DNA from: Capitulum mitella
Lineage: Eukaryota; Arthropoda; Thecostraca; Pollicipedomorpha; Pollicipedidae
Length of the DNA: 64,000 nucleotides
Direction: 5' to 3'
Assembly: GCA_030062745.1 (NCBI GenBank)
Contig: CP099851.1
Location: forward strand, 10,418,393-10,482,392
Below the pieces are notes generated by a model. That model was not told the origin of the DNA. It did not search any database and worked only from the letters and a program-made list of their open reading frames with translations. Each line of letters begins with the position of its first letter. The first letter of the stretch is position 1. Made by a program: the position numbers and the translations under genes. Shown piece by piece: positions 11,545 to 23,600 of the stretch.

Positions 11545-11915
11545 CGTAAACATCATAGGGCAACCAAATTTGGCGCCCCGTATTTTGGCTAGGCAGAAGA
11601 GAGTCATGGGATTTTGTCCTCCATGTTGAAGAAATGCTTCTGTGCTAAGCCACTCAACTGCCAGAAAAACTGCTCCAAGTCACCTATTCACATAGAAAAA
11701 GAGTAACGTGTCAAGTGGACAAAGTCAGCGAAATGTGACCCTTTTTAGATGCCAGTTACAGGTACAAAATCCGTCATTTCGAGTGTGCAGTCAACCGACG
11801 CCATCCTTTCATTAAGACATTCTCGTCTGGTTTCTTGAACCTTTAGTTAGCCGTGCATACAGTTATTGCTAGTTGTGCAATGTTCAGGACATTGGGAATG
11901 AATGGACCAACTGAG
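11545..11915 (+). repeat. Dispersed repeat family, copy 1
   Basis: It aligns in the same orientation with 41285-41655. Shared landmarks are CAAATTTGGCG near the start, then a GTGTCAA block, CCATCCTTTCAT, CTTGAACC or CTGAACC followed by GTTAGCC, and TTATTGC followed by AGTTGT near the end. No terminal repeats or coding capacity were seen, so the class is unknown. Confidence 0.6.
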
Positions 11916-14032
11916 ATCTCGAAAGTTGTCAGGTGCTGAAGGTGATTGAGCAAACGAAGATACAGTTATGGGTAAAATGGCGTGTATTGCATCCATGTGC
12001 GAAGCCCATTGAGTAAAAGGGGTAAATGAAGCACGCAAGGCCGGGGTGCGCGCTCAGCTCCTTTAACACGGAGCGGGAAGGTGACAAATCGAGGTTATTC
12101 TTTTAAAGAAGAGCCATGGTGACGACGTGTTGAGGATGAAGCCGATCAGCTGTTTACGCACCGCTGTATGCTGGCAATGGTGAAATGGCGTGTGGCGTGT
12201 TGGGGACTGCTTTGCAATCTGTGAGCAAAAGCTGTGTACAGAAGTATCGAGCTGTATGTATGTGAAACATGAAAAGAATTCTGAGTAGATTGGCCTCATC
12301 AGAATTTTTTAAAAAAAGGTCGGAAAGGCTGAGAATAGCGTTAGTGATTGCTGACCGGGGTGCCAAGTACGTCGACCACGCTTGTTGAGTTGACACATCA
12401 GTCGACTCAACTGTCGACTGATGTCGCTGCTGCCTGCTCCTACATAGGCCATTGGGTATAAACTACGCTGTAGTTATTTTAAGAATACGTCATAATCCAA
12501 TTTGAGACCGTGTCTATGTGCCTGGGATTGCGGTATTGCGTTATTTCAACGTGAACTGAACGGCCGACAACCATTCGATAGACAACCGCTACCCGCTTTG
12601 TATCGGCAATTGGCTATGCAGGTACGTTACTATGGATCTTCTGTATAGAGAAAATAGCATGTATCAGCTTGAGACCTCCACCATCTACAGCGGACTGATA
12701 GTGTGCGATATTTGCTACACGTTTCTTGTACGGCGGACGGCCGCCCGTCATAGCTTCATGGACGTCACGGCGGTCGCTGCAGTTAAAATGACGTTGTCAC
12801 GCCTTTTCGGACCGAAACGTTCTACGTAGCGTTATAACTTATAGCATGGAGACAACGTGTGACACACGTAACGATTGTTTTTGTGAATTTGCGTAGTGTT
12901 GTATGTCCGCTGAAGTGGTGAAATGAAGTGGCCGAAATCCGAGGATAAATCAGAATTCTGGGTAGACCGGGTTCTCGGAGTTGAAGTCTGTTCCGCCCAG
13001 AACTCGTCACCTGGATCCGCTGGTGGACTGGGCGGGGTGGGCTCACTCTTTGGCACCAGACTTTTGTCGAAAATGCACCGGACACTCCACGTCATGGACG
13101 ATTGCATAACAACCGGGCGATTTTCCGCAATGAATTTCCTAGTGTCCATGATCATTTTTCGGTGTCTGATTTTTTCAGTGCTCAGTTAAATATGAACATT
13201 GCGTGGAACGGCGGTACGTTAGGGCAACAGTGTTTCTTTGTGCAATTACCCTTGTCAGCACAGGGAGGGAGTGCATCCCCCTCCCCCTTAAGACTTTCGC
13301 AAATTGCCCGAGAACGACTGCTCTGATCCCTCTGAGGTTTGGGATAGCTGAGTGCTAATTCTTTTTACATGGCGTCTGAAATCAAGAGTCCGTACCTCGA
13401 TAGGTCACTGACTTATTGCCTCTTTCTCAGTGATACGCTCTCGAGAGGTCAGGGCGACGGTCGTCATCGGCTAGCAAACTTTCTAAGAGTGCTGCAGTAC
13501 TCAGTCTTACGAATAGTTATGCACGGGCGTCAAAATCACAGAAATCGCAAATCGCAAAAAGTGAACCAGATAGTCCAGCGGACTTACTATTCGTGATTTA
13601 ATTACGCATTTTTTAATGTGAGGGCCAGGGTCTTCCGAACTGGCTTTTGTGAAAAAGGCCAGTGTTTGCATTTGGAGAGGTGGAGCAGTTAAGATGTAAA
13701 AGAAATCTTACCTGGGTTGTTTGATGTCTTGATTCCTATTTTACCAGTGTACCTTGCTTGAAGTTATTTTATTGTTTTACTGTTATTTTCTTGCTTGCCG
13801 TCGCCAAATTCATGTGATTTCTCGTTCTTTGTCCCTTGCCTGTAGCACGACGATAATGCTTGTAACTGAGATATCCATGCTCTGAAACTAATTCCTATCA
13901 GTAATCAGAGTCCCCATCAAGCCCCATCATTAACCACACCTTCGCGCACGTTTTTTTGTCCGGTCTGCTGAGTCGTGGAAAATTGAATTCAGCCAAGTTT
14001 GGGCATATATTTCATCATGAAGTTTTTCATAC

Positions 14033-14034
<2 letters not shown>
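11916..14034. other. No gene recognised; one perfect palindrome
   Basis: No supportable gene. A perfect 12-bp inverted repeat with a 6-nt loop (ACATCAGTCGAC, TCAACT, GTCGACTGATGT) lies at 12395-12424. The rest holds only short chance frames. Confidence 0.45.

Positions 14035-14066
<32 letters not shown>
14035..14066. repeat. (AT)n microsatellite
   Basis: About 15 uninterrupted AT dinucleotides. Confidence 0.95.
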
Positions 14067-14070
<4 letters not shown>

Positions 14071-14655
14071 TAGTTTATGTATTGTTAGTTGTATGTATAA
14101 CACACGCCTGTATCGATTTGTTGAAAATTATTCGTCAAAGTGATACAGGGGTGCGCAGGTTTGGAAAAGGTGTTTTCTGGTGTTGAACACCAAAATTGCG
14201 CTCCTTAAAATATTTTATGCTCCAAAAATTTGATCCTGTGCCTCCATCAGAAAGTTGCATTTCAACCATGTGCACAGATGTCTAACTGTGCAATTAAATG
14301 GATTTGTCTCCATTCAGTAAGCAGCAGGTATGATGTCATAGCTGAATGACACCAAGGACGCCAACATAAACCAGTACTACTGTTTGCAAAATGTTGTACT
14401 CCAAAAAAAATTGTACTCCGACACCACGAACAAAACCAGATTTCCAACTTTGGGTGTGCGTTTGCTCCTGAGCTGTCATAAACCACAAAGAGAATTATGC
14501 CACTGTAGTGACGAAAATGCATTGTAATACGTTTTATATGTATTGTGATATATTTTAGTCACCACATTGGTGCAGTTTTCATTGTGGTCTTCTCGATCAC
14601 TCGACTGCATTCGTAACTTCATTTTCCTCTTGGGCCATTGTATGCGAACAGCTCA
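14067..14655. other. No gene recognised
   Basis: Nothing supportable on either strand. Confidence 0.4.
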
Positions 14656-15874
14656 TTAACCCTATTCCCGGCAGGGGGGGGCGGAATCCGCCCCCCCTCG
14701 GGTTTTTTGCTTGCCAATTCCAGGCTTTTTGACGCAACTTCACGAAACTTGGTGACTTTTCCTAGCTATTCCTTCTACGTGCCGTGACAAAATTTCGAAA
14801 TTTTATTTTGCTCAGGGGCGGAGCCAGGCAACGTTTTTGGGAGGCACCTCAGGTCATTTTTGGCCATGTTGAGGGTAAAAGGAAAATGTCTGCCAAAAAC
14901 AGAGTTTTTAAGATACAACTTAAAACTTTATATGAATATATAGCTAAATAGTTGGGCAATGTGCATATGTAATTTTGTTTATCTGAGGTCACTTTACAAG
15001 GTCAGGTCAAGGTCAAAAGTCAAAATTTGTTTTTTCGCAATAATTTCGGCGCCGTTTTTTCAAATGCCAAACCCGGAATATATATGACGTAGAAAGATGC
15101 CCTCTACTTGTGTACCAAGTTTCAGCTTGATATCAGGATCAGGTCACGGAGCTATGACCTAAAATGTCAGTGCGCGTACCCTATATCGCAAAAGCCCAAA
15201 AATGAATTTTTTGGAATAGAGTGAATTTAATCAATTAAAAACGTTTACAGATAATATTGAATGCACACGACATCATTCCAGGTGACCCCAAGGTCACTGG
15301 AGGCCATTTAAGGTCAAAGGTCACAAGTTGATCTGAGAAACGTGTGACCATGACAGTTCCCCCTTTTTTATGTCCCTGGCACCGCCTATGCTAACATTAT
15401 ACAAACATTGTAATGCGATTTGTACTTCTTTAGCATAACATGACTAGCAGAAGCTAAAAAAGTGTTTTGGCCTCTTTTGTTCATTCCGTTATTGGAAAAC
15501 TAATCCCCCTATTTTTGAAACCCTGTGAACGCCCATGAATTTTCTCAAAATTTCAAATTTGCATACCCATGGTAAAAGCCCTATCCATAATCTCTCGATT
15601 GATGCCAGTTTCATCGAAATCGGTCCATAAACAACGGAGTTATAAGAAGTCAAAAAGTACCCCCCATTTTGACATTTTTGCCCCCCTGTATCCACAAATT
15701 TCAAAATTTTGAAAATTTCTTTTTATCAAAATGTAGTTTACGTCACGGCAAATCGATTGCCGTTTGTTGCGATGAAATCGGATGAGCAGTTCTCGAGATC
15801 TCAGGGGGGGGCCGAATCCGCCCCCCCCTGCCGGGAATCGGCCATACCGTCTAGCCCTCCGGGAATAGGGTTAA
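14656..15874 (+). mobile_element. piggyBac-type non-autonomous element, copy 2 (intact ends)
   Basis: The ends are TTAACCCTATTCCCGG and its exact reverse complement CCGGGAATAGGGTTAA: a 12-bp perfect inverted repeat inside TTAA on both sides, as expected for piggyBac-type insertion. Just inside each end lies a self-complementary G-run/C-run (GGGGGGGCGGAATCCGCCCC). The 1.2-kb interior has no transposase. It carries a half-site cluster AAGGTCAGGTCAAGGTCA at 14999-15016 and a perfect DR1 motif AGGTCAAAGGTCA at 15311-15323. Confidence 0.9.
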
Positions 15875-16117
15875 CACAGCTTCAGTGAGTATCTGTCGTC
15901 TCTCTGAAGACTTGCACAACATTTACGAGTCTGTTTTTATTCCGCTTTGAAAGCTGGGACACACGCCCGCACAGAAAGCCATCGGATAGCGACGTTTGCC
16001 GCCGATGAACCATCGAACGAACCATTCAGCAAAACTGTTAGTATCATCTTGTATCCACTAAGAGGCTTTACAAAAGGCAATCTGTCACTCGTAGCTGTTG
16101 CAAGCGTCGTTGTTTCC

Positions 16118-16887
16118 TTAGTGTTTGAAGTTGTAGGCGTTGTGGAGGCTGCTGCCGCTGGGGAAGTGGACGAAGTAGCTACCATGGGTGGCATGTCCAT
16201 TGCTGTACTCGTGCTTGCCCTGCGCAAAGATGGAAGGTCAGAGATCAGATGTGTGTGAGCCAGACGGACTGGGAATGTCAGCAGCAGTGCCTACAGACAG
16301 ACGAATGTGGGCAAGGTTGTATCCTAAGTTGACTATTGAATTCAGCTGGTACCCAACGAAACTGAACAAATGGACTCAGGCACAGGCATGCAGAAATGAC
16401 TAGCTGCCGTCTTGGTGCTACGCAGTTTTAATGATGTGGAAGGAATGGTGTTCATGTTCTCACCTGTGCTGCCTTCGACCACGGGTACTTGACGAGGTAG
16501 CTGTAGCGGTAGCTGTGGCGTGGCTTGTAGCCGTAGGGACGGGGAGCGTATTTGTAGGAAGGGCCAGAGCTGTAGTAATCGTTGTAGTAGTCAGAGTCGT
16601 GCGTGTAGCCGTGATAATCGTAGTCCTTGGCGTAGTCGTCGGCGGAGGCCCAGGCCACCAAGCAGAACAGAACCAGGAGCTGTCGAAGGAGACCGGTGTT
16701 AGGCATGTCTTACAACAGCAGTACTGCTGTGCTGTCCGCACGTTGATACAAAAGCGACGACTACTGAAAATCAGTTACTCAAAGAAATATGAAAAATGCT
16801 TGTAGTTGATTTATCAGCACAGCAAGCTGTATCAAATGACGCGAAAGGCCTGCCCCGTACCCATGGCGAACATTGTGGTACCTTCAT
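16118..16887 (-). CDS. Cuticular protein gene C, Tyr-rich, short C-terminal form
   Basis: It has three exons: 16882-16887 (ATG AAG, donor GTACCA), 16464-16679 (acceptor CTTCGACAG, donor GTGAGA) and 16118-16219 (acceptor CTTTGCGCAG, stop TAA at 16118-16120), all phase 0, giving 107 residues. Exon 2 is nearly identical to gene B (signal LLVLFCLVAWASA, then DDYAKDYDYHGYTHDSDYYN). Exon 3 (GKHEYSNGHATHGSYFVHFP, SGSSLHNAYNFKH) ends at the same position as gene A. Intron 2 is also clearly alignable with intron 2 of gene B, so B and C are recent duplicates. The different tails imply that exon 3 diverged or was replaced in one of them. A secreted cuticle or cuticle-like matrix role is inferred from the divergent Rebers-Riddiford motif. 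Confidence 0.85.
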
Positions 16888-16927
16888 GGCGGTCGTTATG
16901 TGTGTGTTCATAGGTCCTGGTGACTTC

Positions 16928-16963
16928 TGATGGTGTGTCCCGATCAGTGGCAGTCTTTATACC
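16928..16963 (-). promoter_or_regulatory. TATA box and initiator of cuticle gene C
   Basis: TATAAAG lies at 16955-16961 and TCAGAAG puts the start near 16928, giving a 41-nt 5' UTR. The stretch from the TATA box to the ATG is almost identical to gene B, so the duplicated promoter has been kept. Confidence 0.78.
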
Positions 16964-16964
16964 T

Positions 16965-17577
16965 CGTGCCGTTCTTGACCACGTACCGCTGTATAGACAG
17001 GGCGGGGCGGAGTTGCCGTAAACAATGGTCTGCGGTCGGAAAGGCACCGTCCACGCCCTGTGGCGACACGTGTGCAGTTGATGACTTTCCGCTTTTAAGC
17101 TCCGATCGTATCGTAGTGATTGTCCTGATTTAGAGACATCCGCAAGCGCTGGACGGCCAATATGTCATGTCGAGAGCGCCATAAACGTTAACGGTTTGGG
17201 AACGAGGTTTCTTCTGCTTGTGACCTTTGTGTGTTCGCCTTCACAACAGTCTGAATTGGTGCGGGGCTTAAGCCGCCGGATACCTGGTTAACGGCTCCCG
17301 AATTTCATCAGCAGGACGACACGCCGTGTCCACATCCCACGAATGTGGTGCGGTCTTGTTGATGTTGGTGGTGTTGCCGTGTGCTCCGTTCTCGAATCCT
17401 TGGTGCTAGGAACGTATGAACCGCTGGAAATTTCGGGGCAGAGCAGCTGGCAGTTATTTTCTTGCATCATGTAAGGAGTTCACAGAAGTTGGAGAAGCCG
17501 CCTTTCCCCTTGCCCTGGTCCCCAGCCTGTTCATTGTTTTGGTGCTGTAGTTGACTGTTTCCTTCCATTGCCGGCAG
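16965..17577. other. No gene recognised before the PDXDC1 exon
   Basis: This is the upstream flank of cuticle gene C. No PLP-domain exon of PDXDC1 could be recognised here. Confidence 0.4.
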
Positions 17578-17652
17578 AGTGTCAGGCCGGGGAAGGAGGT
17601 GGCACCAGTTCCGGACATAGACAAACTGCTGGGACAATCCGTTAATTTCACG
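17578..17652 (+). CDS. PDXDC1: First PDXDC1 exon in the window
   Basis: The acceptor is TTCCATTGCCGGCAG and the donor a consensus ACG then GTAAGT; length 75 bp, phase 0 at both ends. It encodes 25 residues ending DKLLGQSVNFT. Joined to the next exon it reads LGQSVNFT-VVLESLSP, matching the family's KKVNYIKILVEDELSSP segment. Its first half (SVRPGKEVAPVPDID) matches the family only weakly, so the acceptor is slightly less certain than the donor. Confidence 0.72.
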
Positions 17653-20600
17653 GTAAGTGTCACTGTCGGCGATGAGGGAGCCCTATGATCCGCAGGCGAT
17701 GGTGAAGTCTTGTGATCCGCAGGCGATGAGGGAACCGTGTGGTCCGCAGGCGATGATGGATTCGTGTGATCCGCAGGCGATGATGGGGCCATGTGATCCT
17801 CAGGCGATGATGGAGCCGTGTGATCCTCAGGCGATGATGGAGCCGTGTGATCCGCAGGCGATGATGGGGCCGTGTGATCCGCAGGCGATGATGGATTCGT
17901 GTGATCCGCAGGCGATGATGGGGCCGTGTGATCCGCAGGCGATGATGGATTCGTGTGATCCTCAGGCGATGGTGGAGCCGTGTGATCCGCAGGCGATGGT
18001 GGAGCCGTGTGATCCGCAGCACACGCTTTTCTCGCCTGTTCTGTGGCCCTCTTCTCTTGTCACAGACAAGTCGTCCTGTCTGTGACGGTTTGGGTGCAGG
18101 AATGCTGGTCGCCTCTGCCGAACCACGGTCGAGCGGAGGGATAATGAGCCTGCGTTTCGTTGCATTTTGGCACCGTCAAGCCGAGGGGGACCTTGCAAAC
18201 TCCTTTGGACGGGGTTGTGTTGTTTAAACTTAGACTCATTCAGTCTGAATGGGACTGAACGGACATTAGTGATGTATGGTCTCCGCAGGCTATTAACTGC
18301 ATGTATCATTCTGTCTTTCTCGCCCACTAGAAGAGTGGCAAAACTTTCGACCGGGACAATGCGTAAATCGAAAAAAAGACTAAAATAAAGCCGTGGATGT
18401 TACGGACAATGTTTGGAGATTGTTGGCGCGAGATTGGTTTTACACCGCCATTTTTGACCGTGTTTTAAGAAGTGAACCTGGCGTCCCACCCCTCCCCACA
18501 TTATTCTAGTATTCTGGATACAGACCATTTTACTTGGTTCCGAGGGCCTTGGTCCTTTCTCCCGTTTTTTTCCGGGTATGGATGTTGAAAAGCATTCCAT
18601 TTGCAAGCTTGGAAATCCGGCCTTGCAGTCATCCTTTAACTCTTGTCTGTTTTCTGCAAATAGGCATTTTTTGCCGAGGGACACTACTCCAGCTGGATGT
18701 TACTGCTGGTTCCCAATCCGGAGGTCGTCCTCGTTCATTTTTGTTTCCGTCTCGCCGAGTCCGCTCGCTGTTTATTATTTGTGGTCACGCATACCTTAAC
18801 CCTGTTCCCGGCAGGGGGAGGGCTGGATCCCCCCCCCCCCTCGGGTTTTTGCTGACCAATTCCAGACTTTTTAACGCAGCTTCACGAAACTTGGTGACTT
18901 TTCCTAGCTATTCTTTCTACGCGCCATGACAAAATTTCAGAATTCTCTTTTACTCAGGGGCGGAGCCAGGCAACGTTTTTGGGAGGCACCTCAGGCCATT
19001 GTTGGCTATGTTCAGGGTAAAAGGAAAATGTCTGCCAAAAACAGAGTTTTTAAGATAGAAATTAAAACTTTATATGGGTGAATAGCTAAATAGTTGGGCA
19101 ATGTGCAGATGCAATTTCGTTTATCTGAGGTCACTACAAGGTCAGGTCAACGTGAAAAGTAAAAATTTGTTTTGTTGCAATAATTTCAGCGCCGTTTTTT
19201 CAAATGCCAAACCCGGAATATAGATGACGTAGAACGGTGCCCTCTGCTTGTGTATCAAGTTTCAGCTTGTATCAGGTCGGGTCGCGGAGCTGTGACCTAA
19301 AATGTCAGTGCGCTTACCCTATATCGCAATAGCCATAAAATGAAATTTTTGAAATAGGGTGAATTCTAATTATTGGAAACGTTTACAGATGATATTAAAT
19401 GCACACGAGATCATTCCAAGCGACCCCAAGGTCACTGGAGGTCATTTGAGGTCAAAGGTCACAAGTTGATCTGAAGAACGTGTGACCATGACAGTTCCCC
19501 TTTTTCATGTCCCTGGCACCGCCTATGCTAGCATTTTGCAAACATTGTGATGCGCTTTGTGCTTCTTTAGCATAACACGACTAGCAGAAGCCAAAAAAGT
19601 GTTTTTGCCTCTTTTGTTCATTCATTTGTTAGAAAACTAACCCTTCTGTTTTTGAAACCCTGTGAACGTCCATGAATGCCCTCAAAATTTCAGATTTGTG
19701 TACCCATGGTGAAAGCCCTATCCATAATCTCTTGATTCATGCCAGTTTCATTGAAATCGGTCGATAAACAACGGAGTTATAAGAAGTCCAAAAATACCTC
19801 TGATTTTGACATTTTTGCCCCCCTGTATCCACAGATTTCAAAATTTTGAAAATTGTCATGGCCAATCGATTGCCGTTTGTTACGATGGAATCGGACGAGT
19901 AGTTCTCGAGATCTCAGGGGGGGGGGCCAATCCGCCCCCCCCCCTGCCGGGAGTCGACCATACCGTCTAGCCCTCCGGGAATAGGGTTAAAGGTCAAGAA
20001 AGACATTTCTTAACCCCCCAACATAGCTGCGTGGACCATTTGCTCGTGTATTGAAATCGAATAGGATGAATGTCGCTTGTGATATCATGAAAGGTGATAA
20101 AAGATAATGCAAATTCCTGCACGTAGAATGATTGAGAATGTGTGGTTATTTAGTAGATGGTTACATTATTAGAATTACTATAAGGTCATTATTTCTGGTT
20201 TTATCCGTCTATATTACCGGCATAGAAAGGATGATGAGTTTTGGACGAAATTTCCGAATGAATTTGAACTTTGTGGAATGTTCGTACTGGTTAGTGGTAC
20301 GTGAGATCCCACGCCGTCAAACCCCAGTAAGAACTCGGGAAAAGCGCAACATTCGCTTTTGTCGCCCGCAGAAATGTGGTTACTGGTGTTGGTAGTGGGG
20401 AGACACATTTCACCCCCCCCCCCCACTTCAGTCTCCTGATCTATTTAACCATTTCCAACGAAATTTTTAAGAGGCATAGTCTGTGTGGTCTTTTAACTTT
20501 CGGAATCTAACTGGTCCAGGCAAAGTCAGTCGCGGCCAAACGAGGTTAGTGGTGTAATGTATACGGTATTAAAAGAAATGTTTTTAAAAAACGTTCGTAC

Positions 20601-23600
20601 CACCCTTGCAAGTTTTGCCACCGAGGTGATTTTTCATGCTGCATTTCATGAAAATTGGGCATGATATAATGGGTTGTTTTTAAGATCAGCATCTATACCC
20701 GTAACTGGAATAATCCACTGAGATCATTTGAGGTGATCCGAGTTCATGCGGAGTCAGCAAAATGTCGTCTTACAAAATATAATTGAGGTCATTTGGGCAG
20801 ATTTAGCGAAAAGAACGGAATGTTGCAGATTGACTGTTATGTTTCGGATGATCTTAGTTGACCTGACGCAGCTTACGGGTGTCCAGTGGCATCTATGTTC
20901 ATCATGCAGTCAAAACCCCCAGCAAAATTTCTTGTGCCCGATGTACGAACTGCCGTGTTTCCAGTGCCTGAGGTCCGTTGACCTCGATTGACGTGACGCA
21001 CGCGGTAATTATCTACACAGATTTCTGGAATCGGATGAATTGATATGAAAAAAGACGGAATGCTGTGTGCCGGCCATTTGGTACTGTTTTTCCCCGATTG
21101 ACCTTACCTGTGCTACCTGTGCCCTAGGTTGTACATTTGCCACACAAGCTAGCTCCTCATCTTGTTCTGTAGCCGGCTGTCCGACAGCACTGCTCCATAA
21201 GCAACATAGTGCCAGTTCGACGACCCAACACGTGTTCGGCCGTCCGCGGCCAGCGGTGGGTAGGCCGCGCGATCCGCCGCCGGACCTCAGCGGGGCGCAG
21301 TGGAAAAGGGCTGTGAGCCGTTTAAAATCTTAAACCAGAAAGATGTTCCGGAGTACAGCAGAAGATAGGCATAATTTGAGTTTACTAATGCGGTTCTTTG
21401 GAAAGTTACTCCCCCCAAGAAAACTCGAGGGATGAGCAGTTTTTGCCTGCCCTCACTCCTCCCCCCCCCACACACACTATTGCACGTGTAAACAACGCGA
21501 CAGAATATTTGGTACGATAACGTTCAGTTGTGGCTCTGACATGACCTTGCACGGCACCTCCATCTCTGGGTCAAGGTCGTGGCTGTTTTGTGGGTGGATC
21601 GTCGTGCCAGCATTGTAGTCATTTGGGGATCATGAGGCGCAGTTTCTACTAATGTTAAAATGGTGTATCGCGTTGTCGATAGTTCTGAGAAGAAGAAGTC
21701 CTGTCGGTCCAGCTTTGCAGAATGCGCCAGTTCGTGTCGACTTTTGGCGGGCGGCAAATAACCGTTCGTTTCGATGGCGTAACTTTACTTTATCTTCCGA
21801 TCGATATGTACGGGGGCTAATGGGCAACTTTCAACATGTATATTTTTTTAAGAAAAGGTTTTCTCTAGCTTTTGCCATCACACACAGTTCAGCCGTCTTC
21901 CATAAATGACGTAATGACGGTGGAGGGGAGATCGTTATCAAAATAACTGGAATTCTATAATAAATTCGTCGTGACCGACGTTCCCAATTGGTTAAGAAGT
22001 AAACACTACGTCGGAAGAAAACGATGTACGGAATAAAAAGATAGGCGTGAAGTACGCAACGTAATTTATGGAAGATGCCACAGAGAATACAGTTGCTACC
22101 TTCTTTTCATTTGTCCCCACCCGTCAATTTCAGGTGGTTCTGGAGAGCTTGTCACCTGCGGTTGTCTTCCGCTACAACAACGAGGACATCAGCGACAGCG
22201 TGTACCTGGACAACCTCAACTCCTGGGTCAGTACCGAACTGGCAGCGTCCCGGCCGGAAGGGGAGCCGAGAAACCATGGTGTCTGCAACGAAAACGAGAA
22301 ACATTTTGGCAAAGCTCTGGATCTCGTGAGGCACTACATATTGTTGCCAAAGTAAAGGCTCACCCCGCCGCCGGGGCAGAATTAGCAGACTGTACCGCGT
22401 TCCCAACAGTCGAGCGGAGCAGTCGTGGTCTGTCTTTCTTCAAATCTGAGAGGTCGAAGGGGGAGATCGGCAAATGATAAGGGCAGCTGTTTTGCCTTGT
22501 AATCAGACGGATAATCATCGAATGGGTCAGCCCGGCAGTGTGCATGTGTATTTGTTGTAGTTGTCTGCCTGGGAATGTTGACATTTTGTACGCTTAACAG
22601 AGTTCAAAATGGTCTTAGCATGCTCTAGGCTCTTAGGCATAATTACGGGAATAACCAGTTTTCTTCATGTCAGGAGTAACTGAGGATTACGCTCAAAACA
22701 CATGCTTTCAAATGAGAGTCGCGTCAGCCTTTTCCTACGGCCTATTATCGTAAGGACTGCCAGACTGATTTTTGGTCAGTAAGTATCTTGCAAACTAATT
22801 TGTGCAAGGAAAAAAAAACTGAGTTCGAATTATATGGAAAATCATAAACATGATCGCCTTTATGACGTCATTTTAAGATAAGCGTCAGTGACCGTGATAA
22901 AAATTCGTTTGAAAATGTGCAACGTTGATGTAAAAAGGGTACGAACAGTTTCGAGTTGGTACATTCTTTAGTTTTGCATGTGTCTTGACAATTCGTCAGG
23001 GGCAGTATTCGCTCCTTCCCTCAGTGAAAGGCGAGTTAATCAACACCGCAGGCGTCTTCCGTAGAAATCATCTTAGTTTTTTTGCAAAACAGACGACAAC
23101 AGCAAAATGTTGTGTTCAAGACAAGAATACAAACAGCATATTGATTTAACAGCGATCATTTCTATCATGTGAAACTCTGTTTGATGAAGTGTTTTTTTTT
23201 TTTGGAAACAATTCACAGTATGGAAACCAGATGGCAGACATTCAGTAGGAGCAGGATTATTTACATATAAGAAAAGACAAACGAAGAGTGCTAATGGAGA
23301 ATATCTTTCGGACGTTTGGACTTTGCATTCAGGCTGTTTTCCATTTGTATGACGAGGACTTAAGCCAGTTAAACGCACACAATGTTCAGCACTAAGAGCT
23401 GCAGAAGAAACCAGAAGTGATTCACGCGTCTTGGATACTATTCACCTAATGCTGGAATCTTTTGCCATCGTATAACAACGTCTTAAGGGCATGTTTAGTT
23501 CATCTGCGAGAATATTTCGTCAGGGGCGGGAATCTTTTACCGTGCAGATGTAATTGTTTCTTGTGAAAACCCTCATGATTTGGTATTTAAAGGTGTTTTG

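Noticed and set aside
12920..13110. Possible repeat shared with 45.3 kb (GGGCTCACYCTTGGCACCA)
   Set aside because: The similarity is limited to about 20 bp and does not extend.
17683..18020. CRISPR-like regular repeats here and at 24.3, 25.5, 61.2 and 62.7 kb
   Set aside because: Units are contiguous without unique spacers, the genome is eukaryotic and no cas genes are present; these are minisatellites.
17657..18085. 142-codon plus and 120-codon minus frames with a regular repeat
   Set aside because: A 27-bp array has no stop in several frames; no start context, homology or splice sites.
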